Shown here: piece after piece, positions 42,824-53,404 of the stretch | How the letters are laid out: each line of letters starts with the position of its first letter | Position numbering within the stretch: the first letter of the stretch is position 1 | Assembly (NCBI RefSeq): GCF_002575655.3 | Contig: NC_053037.3 | Location: 326,891,294-326,955,293, forward strand | DNA length: 64,000 nt | Source of the DNA: Aegilops tauschii subsp. strangulata | Taxonomy: Eukaryota; Streptophyta; Magnoliopsida; Poales; Poaceae | Reading direction: 5' to 3' | Position numbers and translations under genes: made by a program | The notes under the pieces: model-generated | Databases searched by the model: none | What the model was told of the DNA's origin: nothing | The model's input: only the letters and a program-made list of their open reading frames with translations

Positions 42824-45087
42824 TGTAACATCCCAAATTTTCAATTTGAAATGTTATACATTAGATCATCATGCATAGCATACTTTATTGCATTTTGATT
42901 TGCGATCCTAGAAATTCCACGCAACTCAAGGACCCACGGAGAGAGTTGGGGATTTCGTTATTTTCATATTTGGGTTTTCTCAAATTTTGAAAATAGGATC
43001 ATTTGTTTTTATTATTTTTCTCTCCGAAAATATTTCATATCAAAATATATGAGAGGGGATAAAATGACTTCTCCACAAATAATGAAATATTGGAGGAAAA
43101 ATATTAAAAACAATTATTTATTTTATTTGGATTTTATTTGAACTAGGAAAAATACGCGTTTTTCAAAATTGCATTTAGGCCCCAAATAAATGTTCATCTT
43201 GTCTGTCTTGATTTTAGAAGTCGGGGAAAATTTATTTCGGGATTTTTGGAGTCCGTTTAGTATTTCTTTTATTTTTTCTGCGCGAAATTATTTTAAAAAA
43301 AATCCTAGATCTGTTTTTTTCGGTTTAGTTTATTTAGCAAACACTCGTTCGTTCGTTCATTTTAACGAACGGTTTTCTTTTTTTCACAGACAGCGAATGT
43401 TCGTCCGTTAGCCTGTTCGTCAGTTTTCTTTTTCTCGGATTTTTCGCGATTATTTTTTATCACGATTTCCGATCTGTTTTTCGTTTTAGTATAACTTTTC
43501 GCTCGTTTATCGGAATCAGGCGATTCAAGCGCCTAGAGTTTCGTCTCAAAACCCTCTTTCCGTTTAACCAACTCAAACAAGTTTTTGCTATTGTAAAATT
43601 TGACTTAAGTCCAGATTAGTAAACGAAGCTTGTTTCTTTCGCCGTTTGAGTTTCGTTGCTTCGTTCAATTTGATTCTTTTTGTAAACCGGAGCTCTTAAG
43701 TTGAACTTTCTGGTTAGATCTCTTATTTTGAGTTTTACTCGTGCACCCTTGCTTGATTGCTTATGTATGTATTGTTTGTTTGCGATAGAGTACCCGGAGT
43801 GCGAAGCGTGCTACTACGAGTCTCTAGGTTTCACGGACCATCAGCAAGGCAAGTAACACTTTGATCATACCTCTTTACCACCCAGTTTTATTGCATTAGA
43901 TCAATCCTCAAACAATTGCATGATTAGGATCTGATTAATATGTGGGTTTTGGGAAGTAGAAGAGGTAGTACCTATTGCCATGTTTATTATCAAACCTTTG
44001 GGAGTTACTTCTACGTTTGCTTATATTGCTATGCTATGCTCGTAGACGTGGATTGGGTTTGAGTGAATTCTTCATGACAGATGTGAGATTATTAATTTAT
44101 GGTTCAACTTAAGGTGGCTACTTAAATAAACATCTGGGTGGATTGAGGCACCTGGAGAATCCAGTGTTGCCTGTATTTTTGGATATCCCGGAGTTCCCGT
44201 GTGATCATCCTATGGACCGCCACCCAGGCTCAAAGGGATCATGAGATTATTCATGCTAGAAACTTCCGTGTGCAGCCACAAGCTATTATGGGCTCTAGCA
44301 TAGTTGAGTAGGTTACATGACCTCTTGAAGAGGTGGGCTAGCAGATGTAGGGGAAAGTAGGTGTAACTGTCCACCCGGAGTAAAGAATAGTGTTTCTGAA
44401 AGACTGTGTCTCGGTCATCCATTTCTCAAACACCTTGTAGTGCGAGAAATCAAGTGGAGGCGATCGAGTCTTGTGGGGAAAAGTGCACAAACCTCTGCAG
44501 AGTGGACAAACTAATCATGATTAGTCGTGTCCCCGGTTATGGACATCTTGAGTATCTAGTTCTTGGATTATCATGTGAATCTCATCATCATGTTACTTAA
44601 TTTAATTTGATTGGGTTAATCACGTTCTTAATTGGGATTGAGTTGGAGGTACCTTCTCAATGTTTAACAACCACCATGATAGTTAAATAAAATTTATTTC
44701 TTTGTGGTAGGGAAAAATTGGCTTTTTGCAAAACTGTAACCATAGAGCTTTCCACCAGCCAAATATGCATGTAGTTTTCGGGCTGCAACGTATCATGTTG
44801 GAGACTTTTCAGATGACGAGTAAGGAGCCTTAGGTCGTGGTCTTATACTCAGTGATGCCGTTGGAGTTGATGGACTCACTTTATCTTCCAAGCCTTCCGC
44901 TGTTATCGTATTTAGATGGCCTTAAGCCATATTTATTTGTATTGAGTTCTCTTGAACTATTCGATGTAATAAGTGTGTGATTGCTACTCTGTTATAAATC
45001 CTTCAAAGTACTATGCGTGTCAGCATTACCAATCCAGGGATGACACTGATGCACGGAGACTAGACTGTTTGAGGTCTGGTCGCTACA
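42824..45087 (+). repeat. Copy B 3' LTR (lacks core promoter block)
   Basis: This LTR is 2264 bp, TGTAACATCCC to GTCGCTACA. Compared with the 5' LTR, 283 bp (equivalent to about 36850-37132, containing the TATA box and GC-rich block) are absent. The junction falls in an A-run near 43295-43302. In the 5' LTR both deletion borders carry AAAAAA (36844-36849 and 37127-37132), so the loss fits repair by short direct repeats. Otherwise the LTRs are closely similar. Confidence 0.88.
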
Positions 45088-45702
45088 CCCTCCCCCATAG
45101 TCTGAATAGGACAAGGAGAGGGGGGCGGCGCCCCCCCTTCCTTCTTCTCCTCCACCTCTTTCCCCCTCTTCTCCTAGTCCAACAAGGAAAAGGGAGGGAG
45201 TCCTACTCCCGATGGGAGTAGGATTCCTCCTGGCACACCCCCTCCTGGCCGGCCGCACCTCCCCCTTGCTCCTTTATATACGGGGGCAGGGGGGCACCCT
45301 AGACACAACAATTGATCGTTTGATCTTTTAGCCGTGTGCGGTGCCCCCCTCCACCATAGTCCACCTTGATAATACTGTAGCGGTGCTTAGGCGAAGCCCT
45401 GCGTCGGTAGAACATCATCATCGTCACCACGCCGTCGTGCTGACGAAACTCTCCCTCAACACTCGGCTGTATCGGAGTTCGAGGGACGTGATCGGGCTGA
45501 ACGTGTGCTGAACTCGGAGGTGCCGTGCGTTCGGTACTTGATCGGTCGGATCGTGAAGACGTACGACTACATCAACCGCGTTGTGCTAACGCTTCCGCTT
45601 TTGGTCTACGAGGGTACGTGGACAACACTCTCCCCTCTCGTTGCTATGCATCACCATGATCCTGTGTGTGCGTAGGAATTTTTTTGAAATTACTACGTTC
45701 CC
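45088..45702 (+). repeat. Copia 3' LTR, second part
   Basis: Continuation of the Copia LTR after copy B, with TATA box TTTATATAC at 45273-45281. It ends ...ACTACGTTCCC and lacks the last five bases (CAACA). The next sequence is Athila-type reverse transcriptase DNA. Confidence 0.88.
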
Positions 45703-48126
45703 ATACAAAATATGTGTGCTTAGGTAATCTTTCTAGCATTTGATCAATAAAAGGCACAGGGTAATGATCTTTTCTAGTTTATTTTTTAATTTTCTAAAAT
45801 CAATTACAATTCTATAGCCTGTAACAATTCTTTGCAGAATAAGTTCATTCTTATCATTAGGAACAACAGTAATACCTCCCTTTTTAGGGACACATTGAAC
45901 AGGACTTACCCATCTACTATCAGCTATAGGATAGATTATACCTGCTTCCAGAAGTTTTAATATTTCTGTCCTTACCACTTCCTTCATCTTCGGATTTAAC
46001 CGACGTTGGTGATCAACAACAGGTTTAGCATCAGGTTCCATATTAATCTTGTGTTGACATAGAGTGGGAATAATGCCCTTTAAATCATCAAGAGCATATC
46101 CAATAGCAACTCGGTGCTTCCTTAGAACTTTCAATTATCTTTCTTCTTCATGTTCTGAAAGGCTAGCACTAATAATAACAGGATATATCTTCTTCTCATC
46201 AAGATAAGCATACTTCAAAGTACCCAGCAATTGTTTTAATTCAAACACAGGATCACCTTTAGGTGGACGAGGACCTCCTAGAGTTTCAATAGGCAAATTG
46301 TGTTTAAGCAGAGGTTGTTGTTAGAACAAGATTCTATCTATTTTATTTCGTTCATGCATATGTAAATCATTTTCATGGTCTAGCAGATATTGTTCAAGAG
46401 GATCAGTAGGAGGCACAGCAATAGAAGCAAGACCAATTATTTCATCCTTACTAGGCAATTCTTTTTTATGAGGTTTTATACTAAACTTGGAAAAATTAAA
46501 CTCATGAGACTCATCACCAAAGCTAACACCGACAGTTTGTTTCTCACAATCTATTTAGCATTAACGGTGTTCAAGAAAGGTCTACCAAAGATAATGGGAC
46601 AAAAATTATCTTGTGGGGAACCAAGAACAAGAAAATCAGTAGGATATTTTATTTTCCCACACAAGACTTCAACATCTCTAACAATCCCAAGTGGTGTGAT
46701 GGTGTCTCTATTAGCAAGTTTAATAGTAGCATATATTTCTTCTATTTCAGTGGGTGCTATGTCATTCATAATTTCTTGATATAAGGTAAAGGGAATAGCA
46801 CTCACGCTAGCACCTATGCCACATAAACCATGGTAACAGTGATCTCCTATTTTAACTGAGACAACAGGCATGCCAACAACAGGTTATCCGTTTTATCGGG
46901 TTTGACAATTCTAGTAGCTGCATTACAGAAGTAAATAACATGCCCATCTATATTTTCTTCCAGAGATCCTTAACCATAGCAACACTATGTTTTACTTTGA
47001 TTTGTTCATAAGGCTTAGGTGTTCTAATATAACTTTTGTTGACCACTGTTGAAACTTTAGCATGTTCCTTCATCCTAATAGAGAAAGGTGGTTTCTCAAT
47101 ATAAGCAGTAGGAACAACTGGATCAACATTATAAATAATAGTTTCCTCTTTAGCTAGTACCGGTTCTTTAATTTCTTATTTAATAGGTGGGTGATATTTA
47201 AACCACTTCTCCTTAGGGAGATCAACATGAGTAGAAAATTATTCACAAAAGGAGGCTACTATCTCAGAGTCAAGTCCATATTTAGTGCTAAACTTTTGAA
47301 AAGCATCGGTATTCATAAAGAATTTAACACAGTCAAACTAGAGCTTAATACCTGACTCTTTACCTTCGTTGAGTTCCCAATCTTCAGAGTTGCGTTTAAT
47401 TCTTTCCAAAAGATCCCACCAGAATTCAATAGTCTTCTTCATAAAATAACCAACACAAGAAGTATCAGGCATGGATCGATCATCATGAGAAAGCCGAGCA
47501 TAAAAATTCCGAATAATAATTTCCCTTGAGAGCTCATGATTGGGGCATCAATATAACATTGACTTAAGCCTCCCCCAAGCTAGAGTGGTACTTTCTCCTT
47601 CACGAGGCCAAAAATTATATATGTAATTCCGATTACGATGAACTAGATGCATAGGATTTTTTTTTGGTGAAACCCCAATTTCAATCGATTCCAATTCCAA
47701 GATCCAATATCAAAGCATAGCCTATACCATGCCAATGCTTTTACCTTCAAAGATAAAGGTAAAACCTTCTTCTTAACTTCATCTCCGGGTAAACCTGCAA
47801 GCTTAAACAATCCACAAGTTTCTTCCACATATATCAAGTGCATATCAGGATGTTTTGTTCCATCTCCTGCATAAGGATTAGCTAGCAGTTGTTCTATCAT
47901 AACCGAAGGAATTTCATATTCAATATTTTCAGTAGGTGCAGTAGGTTGAGGGGTAACTAATTGTGGTTCCGGTCGAGGTGAAGATACCCCGAACAAACCC
48001 CTCAAAGGATTGTTTTCCATAGTAACAAGTGACAATAAATTTCAGCACATAGTAATAATTTTTCCTTACCAATTTCCACTTACCAAGAGCTCTTCACTCC
48101 CCGGCAACGGCACCAAAAAATAGCCT
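45703..48126 (-). pseudogene. Athila-type gypsy internal region: gag, protease, RT remnants
   Basis: On the minus strand, in order: PBS (48098-48115); gag opening near 48035 (ENNPLRGLFGVSSPRPEP, HPDMHLIYVEETCGLFKLAG); a degraded stretch of gag (47000-47640); protease (46551-46871) with CGIGASVSAIP, where the usual catalytic Asp before GAS is not present; and RT N-terminal blocks (45733-46134) with RRLNPKMKEVVR, GIIYPIADSRWVSPVQ, VPKKGG and YRIVIDFRKLN-like text. RT is cut at 45703 by the Copia LTR end. Numerous stops and shifts make it inactive. Confidence 0.75.
48098..48115 (-). other. Athila-type primer-binding site (tRNA-Asp)
   Basis: On the minus strand TGGTGCCGTTGCCGGGGA is one mismatch from the usual tRNA-Asp site, located 11 bp inside the LTR end. 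Confidence 0.8.
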
Positions 48127-49645
48127 TGATGACCCACAAGTATATGGGATCAATTGTAGCCTTTTCGATAAGTAAGAGTGTCGAACCCAACGAGGAGCAG
48201 AAGGAAATGACAAGTGGTTTTCAGCAAGGTAATGTCTGCAAGTGCTGAAATTGTAAGTAACAGAGTAGTTTGATAGCAAGATAATTTGTAACGAGCAAGT
48301 AACGACAATAGTAACAAAAGTGCAGCAAGTTAGCCCAATCCTTTTGAGGCAAAGGACAGGCCAAAACGGTCTTTTATGATAAGCAAAGCGTTCTTGAGGG
48401 TACACGGGAATTTCATCTAGTCACTTTCATCATGTTGATTCGATTCGTGTTTGCTACTTTGATAATTTGATATGTGGGTGGACCGGTGCTTAGGTGTTGT
48501 TCTTACCTGAACAAACCTCCTACTTATGATTAACCCCCTCGCAACCATCCGCAACTACGAGAAAAGTATTAAGAATAAATTATAACCATAACATTAAACT
48601 TGTGGATCCAATCGGCCCCTTACGGAATAGCGCATAAACTAGGGTTTAAGCTTCTGTCACTCTCGCAACCCATCATCTAATAACTACTCCACAATGCATT
48701 CCCTTAGGCCCAAATATGGTGAAGTGTCATGTAGTCGACGTTCACATGACATCACTAAGGTTATCACAACATACACGTTATCAAAATATCGAACACATAT
48801 CAAGTTCACATGATTACTTGCAACACGATTTCTCCCGTGACCTCAAGAACAAAAGTAACTACTCACAAATGATAATCATGCTCAAGGTCAGAGGGGTATT
48901 AAATAGCATATTGGATCTGAACATATAATCTTTCACCAAATAAACCATATAATAATCAACTACAAAATGTAATCAACACTACTAGTCACCCACAAGCACC
49001 AATCTATAGTTCGGGTACAAAGATTGAACACAAAAGATGAACTAGGGTTTGAGAGGATATGTTGTTGTTGAAGATGTTGATGGAGGTTGTCCTCCCCAAG
49101 ATGGGAGAGTTGTTGGTGATGATGATGACGATGATTTCCCCCTCCGGGAGGGAAGTTCCCCCGGCGGAATCGCTCCGCCGGAGGGAAAAAGTGCTCCTGC
49201 CCAAGTCCCGCCTCGAGACAGCGGCACTCCGTCCCGAAAGTCATCTCCTTATTTTTTCTAGGTCAAAGTGACTTATATACCAGAAGGTGGGCACCGGAGG
49301 TGGGCCGGGCTGAGCACAACCCACCAGGGCGCGCCTGGGGGGCCAGGCGCGCCCTAGTGTCTTGTGCTCACCAGGTGGCCCCCTTCCGGTGGTTATTTGC
49401 TCAAGTATTTCTTATTTATTCCATAAAAATCCTTGTGAAGTTTCAGCTCATTTGGAGTTGTGCAGAATAGGTGGCCTGACGTAGCTTTTCCAGGTCCAGA
49501 TTTCCAGCTGCCGGAATTCTCCCTCTTTGTGTGTACCTTGCATATTATGAGAGAAAAGGCATTAGAATTACTCCAAAAAGCATTATTATGGATAAAAACA
49601 TTATAAATAACAGTAGGTAAACATGATGCAAAAATGGACGTATCA
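48127..49645 (-). repeat. Athila-type 5' LTR (Sabrina-like)
   Basis: This LTR is 1519 bp. On the minus strand it runs from TGATACGTCCATTTTTGCAT (49645) to GTGGGTCATCA (48127). The family is recognised as a common Triticeae Athila/Sabrina-type LTR. The element is inserted in the 3' internal end of another Athila-type element of opposite orientation (49646-50116). No second LTR is in the window. Confidence 0.78.
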
Positions 49646-50116
49646 GGCACCCAAATGTTTTTATCTCTATCTTTTTCGCTTTGAGCTCTGACACCTCTAC
49701 AAATCCCTACTTCCCTCTACGAAGGGCATTTCTATTTACTTTATGCAATTTTTATTTTTGAGTCTGCATCTTCTCTTATAAAGCACCAACTAAGGGGCAC
49801 TATGATCGTACTTGAGCATTGGGTGTAGCTAATATGCGAGTGTGTTTCATGAATGGATCAATGATTGAGCATAATGGGCTAGGGATAACTTGCTTTAGTG
49901 TTGATATTTTGAAAGACATGGTTACTTGTTGATATGCTTGAGTATTGAAATCTTCATGTCAAAACTAGACTATTGCTTTGAATCATATAAAAGTCCAAAT
50001 GTCCATGCTACAAATAAAAGAATATGTGATGAACATGTTAGGCAGTATTCCACATCAAAATTTCTCTTTTTATCATTTACCTATCCAGGACGAGCAGGAA
50101 TTAAGCTTAGGGATGC
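49646..50116 (+). other. 3' internal end and PPT of a second Athila-type element
   Basis: The noncoding text ends GACGAGCAGGAATTAAGCTT then AGGGATGC directly before the LTR at 50117. This is the typical 3' end and polypurine region of WHAM/Sabrina-type elements. No conserved frame in the 470 bp. Confidence 0.7.
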
Positions 50117-51707
50117 TGATACGTATCCAACGTATCTATAATTTTTTATTGTTCCATGTTGTTATATTATCATTCTTGGATGTTTTACAATCATTTTATA
50201 GCCACTTTATATCATTTTTTGGGACTAACCTATTGACATAGTGCCTAGTGCCAGTTGCTATTTTTTGCTTGTTTTTTACTTCGCAGAAAATCAATACCAA
50301 ACGGAGTCCAAACGCAGCGAAACTTTTTGGTGATTTTTTCTGGACCAGAAGACACAAGTTGGACCAAGGAAGTACCAGTGGGGTGCCCCGAGGGGGGCAC
50401 AACCCACCTGGGCGCGCCTGAGGGCCCAAGCACGCCCTGGTGGGTCGTGCCCACCTCGGTGGCCTCCCACACCACCTCTTTGCTCTATAAATACCGCAAT
50501 ATTCCAGAAATCCTAGGAGAGTCAACGAAACACAATTCCAGCCGCCGCAAGTTCCAGAAACAACAAATCCAATCTAGACACCATCACAGAGGGGTTCATC
50601 ATCCTCATTGGTGCCTCTCCGATGGTGTGTGAGTAGTTCATTGTAGACCTACGGGTCCGTAGTTAGTAGCTAGATGGCTTCCTCTCTCTCTCTCTCTCTT
50701 TTGATTCTCAATACAATGATCTCTTGGAGATCTATTTGATGTAACTCTTTTTGCGGTGTATTTGTTGGGATCCGATGAACTCTGAGTTTATGACCAGATC
50801 TACCTTTTTATCCATGAAAGTTATTTAAGTCTTTTGATCTCTTATATGCATGATTACTTATAGCCTCGTATTTTTTCTTCGAATGTCTGGTTTAGTTAGG
50901 CCGACTAGATCGATTTTTCTTGCCATGGGAAGAGGTGCTTTGTGATGCGTTCGATCTAACGGTGCTCAATCCCAATGACATAAGGGGAAATGACACGTAT
51001 GTATCGTTGCTATTAAGGATAACAAGATGGGGTATCTTCCTACATGAATAGATCTTGTCTACATCATGTCATCGTTCTTATTGCATTACTCCATTTCTCC
51101 ATGAACTTAATACACTAGATGCATGCTGCATAGAGGTCGATGTGTAGAGTAATAGTAGTAGATGCAGGCAGGAGTCGGTCTACTAATGTTGGACGTGATG
51201 CCTATATAATGATCATTGCCTGGATATCGTCATGATTATTTGAAGTTCTATCAATTGCCCAACAGTAATTTGTCTACCCACCGTATGCTATTTTTCTCGA
51301 GAGAAGCCACTAGTGAATCTACGACCCCCGAGTCTATTTTCTCATCATATACTTTCAGATCTATATTGCTATTTGCCTTTTTATTTATTTGCATCTTTTA
51401 CTTTCATATCTATTAATCCCAAAACTCAAAAATACCTTGCTGCAATTTTTTGTTATTTATTTTATCTCGCGTTCCTGCGAGATCTATTTATCCAATCTAC
51501 TACAATTTTATCTATCTTTTTACCCGGGTGGATTGACAACCCCTCTTTTACATCGGGTTGCAAGTATTTGTTCTTTGTGTGCAGGTGTCGTTCACGTACT
51601 CCTACTGGTTCGATAACCTTGGTCTCATCACTGAGGGAAATACCTACCGTAGCTATGCTGCATCATCCCTTCCTCTTTGGGGAAATACCGACGTAGTTCA
51701 AGCCGCA
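50117..51707 (+). repeat. Athila-type LTR (same family as 1813-3410)
   Basis: This LTR is 1591 bp, starting TGATACGTATCCAACGTATC and ending GTTCAAGCCGCA. It is preceded by a PPT. The bases after it, ATCAGG then CCGCCGCTGCT, resemble the leader/PBS that follows the LTR at 1813 (ATCAGG...CCGCCGTTGCT), so it could be flanked by internal sequence on both sides. It contains a (CT)n run at about 50681-50698. Confidence 0.8.
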
Positions 51708-52185
51708 ATCAGGCCGCCGCTGCTTCGATCCACCATGGTAGCCACAGGGAACCGACCGTCTCCACCGCCATGGCCGACTACTCCCTAGGACGAGCACGAC
51801 GCGGGGGCAGAGGGCCGACGCTCAATCCGGCCGGCACCTCGCGTGCGCCTCAGCAGCGTCCGGCCTCCCTCCCTCGCGCATTCCACCCATCCCCAGGACG
51901 AGCGCGGCGGCGGGGGCGGCGTCGGGGCAGAAGGCCACACGGCCAGCGGGAGCCGCTCGTCTCCTACATGATTCATATTGGGTGAACAACCACTCATCGG
52001 GGCAAAATTACTGTTTGGTTCCATTGGGAAATTCTAGCATACGGCCGTGCACAAATTCAGATTTAGAATTAAGTACTAGGTTATGCACAAATTCAGTTTC
52101 AAAATTCAGTTAAACAAATACTAGCATATGGTTGTGCATTCTGGCTGGTAGTACAAGACTTTGGGTGCTGCTGAATACGATTGTC

Positions 52186-52225
<40 letters not shown>

Positions 52226-52654
52226 TGATTCTGCAAAATTAAAATTACATCCATAGTTGAAGTTTTGTTCAATACGTATGCAATTGTGCATAACAAATTT
52301 GTGCGACTGGTTTGAATTAGTAGTAGTAGTCGTTTAATTTATGTTTTATTTAGAACTATGTTGAATTATGCTTCAAATGAAGTAGTAGTTGAACTTGCTA
52401 TGATTGAATTATGTTTCAAATGACGTACTAGTTGAAGTTTGTAGTTTTACATCTCCAGTTTGCATCATCTATTAGAGTTGCATTTTTACATCACCAATAT
52501 ACATCATCTGTTAGAGTTGCCTCTTTGTTGAAGAAGTAAAAAATCATTTCTTGGAGATGTAGCTTTATTCATATCTCTAAATTTGCATCTTTCTGTTGGA
52601 GATGCTCTAACATCGTCACCTACGGCTGCGAAAGGAAGGAGAAACCAAAGCTGA
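51708..52654. other. Low-copy-looking DNA upstream of the host gene
   Basis: A GC-rich first part (51710-51965) contains several overlapping frames with no conserved domain. The second part is AT-rich with near-repeated phrases (acaaattcag, gaattatgtttcaaatga, catcatctgttagagttgc). No gene could be supported. It holds a TG microsatellite. Confidence 0.45.
52189..52224. repeat. (TG)18 microsatellite
   Basis: Thirty-six uninterrupted bases of TG, a likely length-polymorphic marker about 1.2 kb upstream of the UPM1 start. Confidence 0.95.
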
Positions 52655-52959
52655 GGGCCTCTTTGATTCGTAGGATTTCCAAAACGCGGAAATAGGAAAA
52701 GCATGGGATTAGAGTGGAATGCCGTTTTGAATCCCTACAGGATTGTACGAGTGTTTCATTGTGCATAGCAAAAACGTAGGATTCTTTTAAAGAGGTTTGA
52801 GTGGATGGAATGTTTTTTATGAAATCTAGTGCAAATGAATCCTATGAAGAAATTCCTATGGCTTACAATCCTACGAATCAAACAACCAAGATAGAAAAAA
52901 TTCCTAAGATTTAGAATCTTTTAAAATTTCTTTGAGAATTCTTAAAATCAAAGAAGCCC
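52655..52959. mobile_element. MITE in the UPM1 upstream region
   Basis: A 305-bp element with inverted ends GGGCCTCTTTGATTC (left) and AAATCAAAGAAGCCC (right). It is flanked by TGA on both sides (52652-52654 and 52960-52962), a possible 3-bp target duplication. The interior has mirrored phrases (ggattgtacgag / ttacaatcctacgaatcaaa). The 3-bp duplication suggests a Harbinger-type origin but is too short to decide. Confidence 0.65.
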
Positions 52960-52962
52960 TGA

Positions 52963-53404
52963 ACCATATTTCCAAGACACTGACCACAGTCGCTCGCCAC
53001 CATCAGGAGAGGTTTAGCGATGTGCGCGCGTGGCTGACACACTGCATGACACCATCGTGGAGGCCGGCGGCGGCGGCGCAGCAAAAGGTGCCCCAGAGCC
53101 AGAGGGGCGCACTCTCACTTGGCTACCTTCCGACCTGAACCCCGTTGTCTGCCGCGGCGGTTCATTGAACCTGGCCCTTCCACACTCGCAAGGCCGCACT
53201 TTTTTTAATCAAAAGGAAGGGCCGCCTCCTCCCTCCTCTGGTCTCCGATCCCCTCTGCCCCTCCACCCCTTCGCCCATCCAAAACCACACCACCACAACG
53301 GACCACCCGCCTCCGGCTGTCCTGCTCCGGCCCTCACCTCACCTCGCTCCCGTATAAAATACCACCCCCTGCCTAAATCCACGGTCCACACCCCTTGCGA
53401 CGCC
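52963..53404 (+). promoter_or_regulatory. UPM1 proximal promoter and short 5' UTR
   Basis: The sequence between the MITE and the ATG becomes C-rich and contains a TATA box TATAAAAT at 53353-53360. This predicts transcription start near 53385 and a 5' UTR of only about 20 bases. An in-frame upstream ATG at 53030 would add 125 residues, but that stretch precedes the TATA box and has no transit-peptide look, so I reject it as the start. Confidence 0.65.
53353..53360 (+). promoter_or_regulatory. UPM1 TATA box
   Basis: TATAAAAT, 45 bp upstream of the chosen ATG at 53405, which has a good plant start context (GACGCCATGGC). Confidence 0.7.

Larger units (their letters stand above)
36360..45087 (+). 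mobile_element. Gypsy chromovirus (Tekay-type), copy B, internally deleted
   Basis: This is an 8728-bp insertion into the Copia 3' LTR with target duplication CCCTC (36355-36359 and 45088-45092). It has the same family structure as copy A but on the plus strand. About 1.55 kb is missing from the internal region (C-terminal gag, zinc knuckle, protease, N-terminal RT), leaving gag fused in frame to RT. The two LTRs differ in length (2560 and 2264 bp) because the 3' LTR has lost 283 bp including the core promoter. Confidence 0.93.
28250..45702 (+). mobile_element. Copia element (Angela/BARE/Maximus-like), split by gypsy copy B
   Basis: The 5' LTR (28250-29986), tRNA-Met PBS, leader, single-frame polyprotein, PPT and 3' LTR (35238-36359 plus 45088-45702) are all present. 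LTR text (GAAGGAAATATGCCCTAGAG) is that of the abundant Triticeae Angela/WIS/BARE group or its close relative Maximus; the exact family is uncertain. The 3' LTR is interrupted by copy B and lacks its last five bases. The left flank CGCGG is not repeated on the right, so one side has been rearranged. The polyprotein has three in-frame TAG codons. Confidence 0.88.

Noticed and set aside
53030..53404. In-frame upstream ATG extending UPM1 by 125 residues
   Set aside because: It lies before the TATA box at 53353 and lacks transit-peptide character; ATG 53405 has better context and fits the family length.
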